From assembly GCF_005121165.3 (NCBI RefSeq), contig NZ_CP034413.3, positions 1,550,001-1,614,000 on the forward strand: 64,000 bases of DNA. The letters are read 5' to 3'. The position numbers and the translations under genes are program-made. The notes beneath the pieces were generated by a model. That model was not told the origin of the DNA and searched no databases. It saw only the letters and a list, made by a program, of their open reading frames with translations. This document shows positions 17,235 through 23,988 of the stretch, piece after piece. The stretch is from Dysosmobacter welbionis (GTDB lineage Bacteria; Bacillota; Clostridia; Oscillospirales; Oscillospiraceae). Each line of letters begins with the position of its first letter. The stretch's first letter is position 1.

Positions 17235-17262
17235 GGGGTGCGGGGTTGAGGCCCCGCACCCC
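17235..17262. repeat. Perfect 11-bp inverted repeat
   Basis: GGGGTGCGGGG pairs with CCCCGCACCCC around a 6-base spacer. It lies between two small minus-strand genes. No T-run follows on either strand, so it is either a weak terminator or an RNA stem. Confidence 0.5.
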
Positions 17263-17268
17263 TGGCCT

Positions 17269-17403
17269 TTACCAGTCAAGCAATTTGAGGATTGCCGCTG
17301 TTATCAGGCCGGAGATCGTGCCCGCCAGAATGTCGGCCAGCAAGTCAACCTTTCTGGAGGGCCGCGCCGTAGGCTTTCGCCTGCGGCGTTTTTTCTTGCC
17401 CAT
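17269..17403 (-). CDS. Small basic membrane-associated protein (44 residues)
   Basis: The ATG at 17403 follows AAAGGGGG. The N-terminus is very basic (GKKKRRRRKPTARPSRK), followed by a hydrophobic helix (ILAGTISGLITAAILKLL). It is the first minus-strand gene reading away from the operator region, so the three repeated operator sites probably control it. Confidence 0.55.
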   Translation of the reverse strand: MGKKKRRRRKPTARPSRKVDLLADILAGTISGLITAAILKLLDW

Positions 17404-17433
17404 ATCAACCACCCCCTTTCTGATTATTATTAT

Positions 17434-17519
17434 ATACTCGCGTGAGTATCAAAACAAGATGGAATGTTGTACAAATATACTCACGCGAGTTTGTGAAAGT
17501 TATATACTTGCGTGAGATA
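17434..17519. promoter_or_regulatory. Three phage operator copies between divergent genes
   Basis: Near-palindromic 16-base sites are seen at 17434-17449 (ATACTCGCGTGAGTAT), 17477-17492 (ATACTCACGCGAGTTT, opposite orientation) and 17504-17519 (ATACTTGCGTGAGATA). They fill the space between the minus-strand cluster and the ribbon-helix-helix gene, as expected for the genetic switch of a temperate phage. The adjacent small DNA-binding protein is the most likely ligand. Confidence 0.75.
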
Positions 17520-17556
17520 ACAAACGGTGGTAAAATGCCATCAAGGAGGCGATCGC

Positions 17557-17754
17557 ATGGAACAGAGAAAAGGAACAGCCGCAACGAGGGCGAAAAACAA
17601 ATATAACGCCGAAAATTATGATCGGCTTTATCCCTATGTAAAGCGGGGGAAGAAAGAGAAATACCAAAGAGCGGCGGAGGCCGCCGGGTGTAGCCTGAAC
17701 GAGTTTATGGAAAAGGCAATGGATAAACTGGCGGACGAAATCCTGGGGGAATAA
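17557..17754 (+). CDS. Ribbon-helix-helix (Arc-like) regulator
   Basis: The ATG at 17557 follows AAGGAGG. The 65-residue protein has the pattern of Arc/MetJ-type regulators: a short strand region, KEKYQRAAEAAGCSLNEFMEKA, and a final helix. It starts 37 bases after the third operator and probably binds these sites as a dimer. It would act as a lysogeny or lysis switch protein, in parallel with the XRE protein downstream. Confidence 0.7.
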   Translation: MEQRKGTAATRAKNKYNAENYDRLYPYVKRGKKEKYQRAAEAAGCSLNEFMEKAMDKLADEILGE

Positions 17755-17816
17755 TACCGCCGGGGCAATCACATGGATAATTCCCCTCTGTGGGGCCTAT
17801 ATTTTATTCTGCTGAT

Positions 17817-17852
17817 TATTACCACGGGTTTGACGCCGATCCCGTGGTAATA
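17817..17852. terminator. Inverted repeat/possible terminator
   Basis: A 12-bp perfect stem (TATTACCACGGG with CCCGTGGTAATA) has a 12-base loop and lies 63 bases after the RHH gene. No T-run follows, so it may instead be an operator for the XRE protein encoded just downstream. Confidence 0.4.
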
Positions 17853-17893
17853 TCAAGAAAAATGTGGGCCATAACCACAACGGAGGGGCGCCG

Positions 17894-18136
17894 GTGAAGT
17901 TTTACGAGATCAACGGAAAAAGGAATTTGTGCGGGGACAGGATCCGGGAGGCCAGGCAGAAACGGAGGCTTTCCCAGTCAGACCTATGCAAGCTGCTGCA
18001 ACTGCGGGGGATCATGGTGGAGCGGGATGTGATCAGCCGCATGGAGAGCGGGAGCAGAATTGTGACGGACTTTGAAGCTGTGGCCATTGCGGAGGTCCTG
18101 GAGGTCCCCGTGCTGTGGCTGCTGGGCAAAGAATAG
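17894..18136 (+). CDS. XRE-family (cI-like) DNA-binding protein
   Basis: The GTG at 17894 follows GGAGGGG and gives 80 residues. A helix-turn-helix covers about residues 15-70 (CGDRIREARQKRRLSQSDLCKLL). The end ALEVLEVPVLWLLGKE type is typical of small single-domain Cro/CI-like proteins of Bacillota. It is probably the prophage repressor or a Cro-type antagonist. The protein has no C-terminal peptidase domain, so induction is not by simple RecA-driven self-cleavage. Confidence 0.8.
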   Translation: MKFYEINGKRNLCGDRIREARQKRRLSQSDLCKLLQLRGIMVERDVISRMESGSRIVTDFEAVAIAEVLEVPVLWLLGKE

Positions 18137-18168
18137 GCCGGCGTGGTAGAGAGAACCACGCCGGCCTA
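18134..18168 (+). terminator. Hairpin at the end of the XRE gene
   Basis: A 14-bp perfect stem (TAGGCCGGCGTGGT with ACCACGCCGGCCTA) includes the stop codon of the XRE gene. A T-run is absent. It separates the repressor from the transposase gene. Confidence 0.6.
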
Positions 18169-18200
18169 TTGCCATATTACAGAGAAAGAGAGGCCGCCCC

Positions 18201-19247
18201 ATGAAAGGATATAAACACCTGACAGAGCATGACCGGAACAAAATTGCAAAGATGAAAAAAGAGGGGGCCACCCTGCGGGAGATAGGGGCGGCCCTCCATG
18301 TGAGCGCGGCCACCGTATGCCGGGAGATAAAGCGCGGGACATATACATACATGAACGCGGATTACATCGAGGTAACCGAGTACATCCCGGAGCGGTCACA
18401 CCAGAGATACCGGGCCAATATGGAAGCGAAAGGGCCGGGCCTGAAAATCGGAAATCACAGGGATTATGCGGAGAAATTGGAGGAGCTGATCGTGGATCAA
18501 GATTTTAGCCCCTCCGCCGCCCTGCATGAAATTGAAAACCACCCGGAGATTTACGGGGATTTTGGGATCCGGGTATGCCGTCAAACTCTGTATTCCTATG
18601 TGGACAAGAGGATCTTTGCGCGACTGACCAACAAGGATCTGCCCTTTAAGGGGTCCAGGAGAAAGACGAAAACCAAGCACATCCACCGCATGAAATCCGC
18701 CTCCAAGGGGGACAGCATAGAGAAAAGGCCGGAGGAAGTCAACACACGCCAGGAGCCGGGACACTGGGAGATGGATCTGGTGGTGTCCTGCCGCGGCGGC
18801 CACAAGTGCCTCCTGGTGCTGACCGAGCGGGTAACGCGCCAGGAGATTATGCGGCTGATCCCGGACAAGACCGCCGGCAGCGTGGTGCGGGCCTTGAACA
18901 CAATAGAGCGGAAATATGGGAAACTGTTCCCGGCTGTTTTTAAGTCAATCACCGTGGACAATGGGTCAGAGTTCGCGGACTGCGCCGGCCTGGAGCAATC
19001 CGTATTAAAAAAGCGGGCGAAGCGCACGAAAATGTACTACTGTCACCCATATTGTAGCAGCGAAAGAGGAAGCAACGAAAAGCAAAACCAGATGATCCGG
19101 CGGAAGTTTCCAAAGGGGACAAACTTTGATAAAGTTTCCCCAAAGGAGGTAAAAATGGTGGAGGACTGGCTGAACAGATACCCCCGCAAGATCCTGGGAT
19201 GGTACAGCAGCGCGGACATGTTCCGGGCACTGATCGAGGCCGTTTGA
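18201..19247 (+). CDS. IS30-family DDE transposase, probably the phage's own integration enzyme
   Basis: This 348-residue protein has an N-terminal HTH (LTEHDRNKIAKMKKEGATLR through VCREIKRGTY) and the IS30 catalytic core. The core residues are D192 (HWEMDLVV), D253 (TVDNGSEF) and E288/E293 (SERGSNEKQN). IS30 enzymes cut and join DNA ends through dimer or circle intermediates with a short target duplication. The stop codon lies about 45 bases from the phage/host junction, as in an IS30 element. No other integrase is seen in the visible prophage. It could instead be an unrelated IS lodged at the phage edge. Confidence 0.85.
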   Translation: MKGYKHLTEHDRNKIAKMKKEGATLREIGAALHVSAATVCREIKRGTYTYMNADYIEVTEYIPERSHQRYRANMEAKGPGLKIGNHRDYAEKLEELIVDQDFSPSAALHEIENHPEIYGDFGIRVCRQTLYSYVDKRIFARLTNKDLPFKGSRRKTKTKHIHRMKSASKGDSIEKRPEEVNTRQEPGHWEMDLVVSCRGGHKCLLVLTERVTRQEIMRLIPDKTAGSVVRALNTIERKYGKLFPAVFKSITVDNGSEFADCAGLEQSVLKKRAKRTKMYYCHPYCSSERGSNEKQNQMIRRKFPKGTNFDKVSPKEVKMVEDWLNRYPRKILGWYSSADMFRALIEAV

Positions 19248-19291
19248 AAATTTTTTTACTTTTTGTTACGCTTACCTATTGACATTTGCGC
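19248..19291. mobile_element. Right end of the prophage, IS30-type terminus
   Basis: Read inward from the host, the end begins about GCGCAAATGTCAATAGG and continues into AAGCGTAACAAAAAG. From memory, this resembles the IS30 terminal repeat (TTCAATTGGTCAACGCAACA) at about 14 of 20 positions. Codons up to about 19291 belong to the host VWA protein (FTMPDHAV), and the next eleven are foreign. The exact junction is uncertain by a few bases. An outward TTGACA is at 19278-19283. Confidence 0.6.
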
Positions 19292-21730
19292 AACAGCATG
19301 ATCGGGCATTGTAAATGAACCTCCACTCAGCGCAACATCTTCAGAATACCAGCCGCTGAAGCGGTAATCTGTGACATCCGGCATCTTTGCCAGTTCCACA
19401 GTCTCACCGTACTTGCAGGTCTGTTCACCCGGCACTTCCGGCGCACCCGCAGGGACTGTACCTTCATACTCATACGTCACTGTGTACTCGTTCCGGTCGT
19501 AGTACAGCTTCAGCACCAGCGTGCCGTCCTCGGCGATGATACCGGAGGAATTCGAACGGCTTTCATTATAAGTGAAGCCTTCGTATTCCTTGATTTCAGC
19601 AGTGGCAGTATCTCCGACAGTACCAGAGGGTGTCAATGTATCAGCTGCAACGATCGAGTAGTTATCATCTTTCAAATTCTGCTGATAGTACTCTACCCGA
19701 TAGCTGGCCGTGGAGGACTTCCACTGGGCGTACAGGGTCACATCGGTGTTTTTGATAGTGATGGCACTCCCCGCCGCATAAGGCGTTCCGGCGCCGTTCT
19801 TCTCGGTGTTCCACCCGGTAAACTCATACCCCGGCCGGGTGAACATGTTTTGGAGCACCATGGCCTCGCCGCCGGTGATGTAGTACTTGGGGTCCGTGAC
19901 CGTACCGTCGGCATCATCGGCGTTGGCAACATACAACACCTGATACGTCTCCACCGGCGCTTCGGGGGACTCCGTCAGCTCCAGAGACTGATTCGGCTTC
20001 TCATCCACCATGTAGCCGCTCAGACCGGCCTTGTGTTCGCCCGTGTCATTTGTCACATAGGTATCGGCGTCGCTCCAGCTGCCGTTTACATCGGGCTGGA
20101 TGGGGAACGTCAGGACCAGCTTGCCGCCGGACCAAGTGACGTTGCCGTTCTCAGTAGTCTTCGTCACCGCATGGTCTGTATAGTCAAAGCCCTCCACAGT
20201 GATGGTCTTGCTGTCGGCATTTACCACAGGGGTAACGCCATCAAGCGTCTGCAGAGAATCCCAGGTATATTTGCCGTATTGGTCCTGCCCAGTGACCTTC
20301 GCATACTGGACCGTCACCGCATCGGAACTGCCTGTCAGCCCCTCCGGGAAGGTGAAGAAGTCCGACAGCGTGTCGGACAGCACCGTGTTCGCGCCGGCCG
20401 CCACCTTGGAGGTGCTCACGTTATCGGCGATGGTGCTGAAAGCGTTTTCCAGCTCCTCGGCATCGTCCGCCGCGAAGTAGTAGTTGCCTTCCGTCACGCG
20501 GGTGCCAAGATTGCAAAAATTCCAGCTTGCTTGTCCGAACCGATTTGTTGCCGTGGCATTGGGATAGTTGGAAGACACACCGTTCATGTACTTGTTGAAG
20601 TTGTCCCGTATATCATCGGGATCCGCATCCTCAAACATACCGATGGTGTACACGGTCACGCCGTTGTTTTTCAAATCGTGGGCCAGATTGACAGCGGTTG
20701 CTGCGACATCGTCATCAAAGTCGTTGCCGTGGTTGGGCTCACCATCGGTAAAGACCACCACGACCTGCTTGGCGTCCTGCCGGGCGCCGGTCAGCGTCGG
20801 ATCCTCGACCCACCACTCGCCGCCGTCGTGTCTCCACTGTCCGTCCAGGACGTCCTGCGCAAGGGTCAGGCCGTAGTCTACGCTGGTGGCGCCGGCGGGC
20901 TCCAGCGCTTCGATTGCGCCGGTCAGCTGCTGAACGCCCGCCGCATCGACGGTGGTAAAGTCCTTGACGATCTGTGTATAGTTGTAGGCATAATAGTCGT
21001 CTTGGCGGTCGTTTCCGACGCTGTCCGCGTAGGAGTCATCCGCAAACTTGACAATGCTGATTCGGTGGGTCACGTCATTGTCTGCACCCGCCGCGTTTTC
21101 GGCCACTTGATCAATGAAGCCGTTTACAGCGCTCTGCATGGCCTCCATCTTGGAAGTCGTTATCTCTTGGCGCGTGTAAAGAGTACCTGTCCAAAGGTTG
21201 GCATTCTGGTTCCTGCTGGTAGTACCGAGCTGATTCCAGTCCCGGTAAACCCCGCTGCCGGTATAATACCCGATGGAATATTGCCGGTTCCCCCAAGAAC
21301 CATCACTTTCAGCTTCCACTTCGTAGTAGTTGCCGTCATCATCGCGGAAATAATACGTCGTCCACCGAGACCCGTTGATGTCGCTATACGACCATCTCTG
21401 TTCATCAGTGGGGGTATATTCCCACGTGCTCTCTCCCAGGTCATCATCCATCGACCCGGAGACATCCAGCACCAGCACAATATCCAGCGGTGTGGTCTTG
21501 CTTCCCTTGGTCACCTCGTTGGTGACATAGGCCTCCAGGGTCAGGGAATAATTTCCGTCCTCATCATAGTTGACCGTCTTGTCCACCACGACGCCGTCGT
21601 TGCTCTCTGTGTGGACCCGGTCGCTCCCGTTGCCGCCGCCAGGGTCTTCTGCCGCCAAGGCAGCAGTGGGAACCATTGTCAGCATCATACAGAGGACCAG
21701 AAATGCTGACAAGATCCGTTTCTTCATCAC
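19256..21730 (-). pseudogene. VWA-domain surface protein truncated by prophage insertion
   Basis: The first 824 residues have a signal peptide (about 1-27) and a von Willebrand A domain with MIDAS DVSGSMDD (about residue 93) and FTDGEPNHG. Pilin- or InlB-type repeats follow (FTRPGYEFTGWNTEKNGAG and RFSGWYSEDVALSGGSFTMPDHAV). After FTMPDHAV the frame runs into phage DNA and ends AQMSIGKRNKK. No LPXTG or other wall anchor remains, so the rest of the gene should lie left of the prophage. It is a secreted adhesin-type protein; the truncated form may be shed or unstable. It is downstream of the recombinase-like gene and the invertible segment. Confidence 0.85.
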
Positions 21731-21757
21731 TTCTCCTCCTTTTATATTTCAGTGATC

Positions 21758-22642
21758 TTATATGTAAACATCCTTATGGATGGAATGACCGGTTCCCTCC
21801 GCCCACCCGGCGGCCAGCTGCTCCGTGTCCAGCATCCGCTCGTAGGACTGCTCCGCCAACAGGCGCACGCCGCGCTCCACCTCCGCCCGGGTAGCCAGAT
21901 ACAGCTTCCGCAGGCACCGGGGCGTTCCCTTTTCCTCCTCTACCCGGGCGTCATGACACAGGGTCTGGATCTCCTCCGTCACCTGGGTCCGGCTCATGCC
22001 TTTCCCGTTCCGGGTGCAGAACACCGGCCCCGCCGTCAGGCCCTGCCGCCGGGCGTAGTCCAGCAGCTCCCCCTGCAGACAGGCGGGCAACGGGACGTAT
22101 CGCCGCTCCCTGCCGGTACGGACCGGCAGGCGCCCGGCCCGCACCCGCTCAACGGTCACCTGAGGCAGCTCCCCCACCCGGATGCCCGCCAGGGCGAATA
22201 TTTTCACCAGCAGGTAGGTCCGCTCCTTTTCCAGTATCCTGGCAGCCTGCAGCAGCCGCAGATACTCCACCCGGCTCAGTTCCGGCTGGAGGCCCTTGTC
22301 CGCCTCCAGCTGCCCCACCAACTGCAGGTCCCGCCGCCCCATGTACTCCATCAGCCCGTTGGCGGCAGACAGGTGGGTATTCACGGTGCTGGGGGAATAC
22401 CCTGCCTCCAGCAGGAATGCTCGCCAAGCAGCCAGCGTTCCCCGGGAGATCTGCTTGTCCGGGGGCAGGTAGTCATAGAGGGCCCGCAGCTTGGCACTGT
22501 ACATCTGCACCGTGCCCTTGCGGCGTCCCCTGCCGGACAGGTCCGCCAGATAAGCCCGGATGGTCTCCATGCTGAGCTCGGCGCCGGGCCAGTCCGGTGT
22601 GCGGTGTGTCTCCCGCGGCTTCAGAGCCTCTGGACTCCTCAT
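21758..22642 (-). CDS. Tyrosine-recombinase-like protein lacking key catalytic residues
   Basis: The ATG at 22642 follows AGGAGG and lies just outside the left inverted repeat. The 294-residue protein has the N-terminal core-binding helices and the first catalytic box (GIRVGEL, Arg present). The second box reads PRCLRKLY, where H-x-x-R-H is expected. The usual GH...Y end is replaced by LLAEQSYERMLDTEQ. It may be inactive as a recombinase and act as a regulator or partner. It lies 27 bases upstream of the VWA gene and is probably co-transcribed with it. Confidence 0.7.
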   Translation of the reverse strand: MRSPEALKPRETHRTPDWPGAELSMETIRAYLADLSGRGRRKGTVQMYSAKLRALYDYLPPDKQISRGTLAAWRAFLLEAGYSPSTVNTHLSAANGLMEYMGRRDLQLVGQLEADKGLQPELSRVEYLRLLQAARILEKERTYLLVKIFALAGIRVGELPQVTVERVRAGRLPVRTGRERRYVPLPACLQGELLDYARRQGLTAGPVFCTRNGKGMSRTQVTEEIQTLCHDARVEEEKGTPRCLRKLYLATRAEVERGVRLLAEQSYERMLDTEQLAAGWAEGTGHSIHKDVYI

Positions 22643-22723
22643 CTCCCCGCCTCCTGTCAACAGAATCGCCATTTCCTCCTGTAAGGGACCGAAACAGGGC
22701 CTGCAGACCAGGGGCAAATGTGC

Positions 22724-22753
22724 GCAAAAAAGCCCGCGCAGCCTGCGCGGGCT
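22724..22753 (-). terminator. Terminator inside the invertible segment
   Basis: A 10-bp perfect stem (AGCCCGCGCA with TGCGCGGGCT) with a 3-base loop is followed on the minus strand by six T. In the present orientation it stops transcripts coming from the recombinase gene at 22946-23791 before they reach the VWA operon. Confidence 0.8.
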
Positions 22754-22834
22754 CAAAAATGGCGCAAAGACAGCAGCCGGACAAAATTCGACGCTTTTCC
22801 GGCCATTTTATGCTGCCCAAATCGGTAAAAGCTC

Positions 22835-22863
22835 TTGCGGCTGGCGGTGCTTTGTGCTAGAAT
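22835..22863 (+). promoter_or_regulatory. Strong sigma-A promoter inside the invertible segment
   Basis: TTGCGG (22835-22840), 17 bases, TAGAAT (22858-22863), with the extended element TGC directly before the -10. It points right, toward the 3' end of the recombinase gene on the other strand. It therefore makes antisense RNA in this orientation. Confidence 0.75.
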
Positions 22864-22945
22864 TTGGTTACTGTTAAAATCAATTATGTATGTCTAGTTA
22901 TTTTTTTGCAGCCATCCGCATCGGAATGGCGATTCTGTCCTATTT

Positions 22946-23791
22946 CTAACAGATCAGCCCCAGCCGTGCCAGAGTCCCGGCGTGCTCGGTGCCCGTGGAG
23001 ATCAGGTAAATCCGGGTCGTCTCAATACTGGAGTGGCCCAGAACGTCCGCCAGCCTGGCCACGTCCCGGCAGACACGGTAGAACGTCTTGGCGAACAGGT
23101 GCCGCAGATTGTGGGGAAACACCTTGCTAGGTGCCACGCCCGCCTTGTCGCACAGCGCTTTCATCTCCGCCCAGATCTGCCGGCGGGAGATGCCTTTTTC
23201 GTTTCTAGTGAGAAAAATCTCGCCGGAAGCGATTTTTTGTTTCCTGGCGTATTTGAGGAGCTTGCGGCAGAGCTTGCCCGGCAGCAGGATGGTCCGGATC
23301 TTGCCCTTCAAGGAGATTTCGGCCCTTCCCCGGTACACGGCCTCCACGGTGACATAGCGCACCTCGGACACCCGGATTCCGGTGCCGCAAATGGTTTCCA
23401 GCAGCAGCGCCAGCCGTTCCCGGCCCTGGGTGCGGGCGGTCTCCAGCAGGCGGAGGTACTCCGGCCTCGTCAGCTCCCGGCTGTCGTCCCGGAACAGCCG
23501 CCGCTGGATGCGCAGGGGCTTCACCCGAAACGCCGGCCAGCCCAGAAATACAAGGAACCGGTTGACCGCCGCCAGCTTGACGTTGATGGTGGCCGGCGCC
23601 AGCTTCGCCTCCAGCAAGGCGGCCTTCCAGGCCCCCGCCGCCGCCTTGGACGCCGCCCGGCCGTCCAGCCAGGCGGTAAAATCCGCCGCATCCCGCAGGT
23701 ATTTCTCGATGGTGGCGGGGCTCTTTTCCTCCCACACCAGGCGCTGCCTGAACGCCTGGAGCTGTTCTCCTGTGATGGTATAGTCTTGCAC
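22946..23791 (-). CDS. Tyrosine recombinase (XerC/D-like), probable invertase of the adjacent switch
   Basis: The GTG at 23791 follows GGGAGG at good spacing; a TTG at 23812 is less likely. The 281-residue protein has all catalytic marks: Arg in TGIRVSEV, H-x-x-R in PHNLRHLFA, His in LGHSS and Tyr in TTRIYL. Its stop codon is 8 bases from the right inverted repeat. Recombinases of this type invert neighbouring promoters in Clostridia and Bacteroides, so a role in switching the VWA operon is likely but inferred. Confidence 0.85.
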   Translation of the reverse strand: MQDYTITGEQLQAFRQRLVWEEKSPATIEKYLRDAADFTAWLDGRAASKAAAGAWKAALLEAKLAPATINVKLAAVNRFLVFLGWPAFRVKPLRIQRRLFRDDSRELTRPEYLRLLETARTQGRERLALLLETICGTGIRVSEVRYVTVEAVYRGRAEISLKGKIRTILLPGKLCRKLLKYARKQKIASGEIFLTRNEKGISRRQIWAEMKALCDKAGVAPSKVFPHNLRHLFAKTFYRVCRDVARLADVLGHSSIETTRIYLISTGTEHAGTLARLGLIC

Positions 23792-23988
23792 TGCATATCG
23801 CCTCCCGTACAATTATCCTCTATATTTTACCTTCCGGCCGGCTGTCTATGTATCCAATGGATTTTGCGCGGCAGAACACTGCTCTGACACCGACGGATAG
23901 GCCCCGGCCCTCTGCTTGCATTGCGGGCCGATTTGACGTATTCTTTAATAAAAAAGGCAGGTGCCAAAAAAAGGGAGGGATCGCCTTG

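Larger units (their letters stand above)
22660..22938. repeat. Putative invertible promoter segment (14-bp inverted repeats)
   Basis: ACAGAATCGCCATT at 22660-22673 is exactly repeated in inverted orientation at 22925-22938 (AATGGCGATTCTGT). Between them lie a rightward promoter (22835-22863) and a leftward terminator (22724-22753). The ribosome site and ATG of the leftward operon lie just outside the left repeat, and the stop codon of an apparently active tyrosine recombinase lies 8 bases outside the right repeat. Inversion would place the promoter in front of the leftward operon. As given, the operon is probably OFF. Confidence 0.75.

Noticed and set aside
19850-21709. 619-codon plus-strand frame opposite the VWA gene
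   Set aside because: It is a mirror frame of a long GC-rich gene. The VWA reading has a signal peptide, MIDAS and repeats, while the mirror has none.
22661-22756. N-terminal extension of the recombinase-like protein beyond the left inverted repeat
   Set aside because: The ATG at 22642 has AGGAGG at ideal spacing. The upstream codons lie inside the proposed invertible segment and across its terminator.
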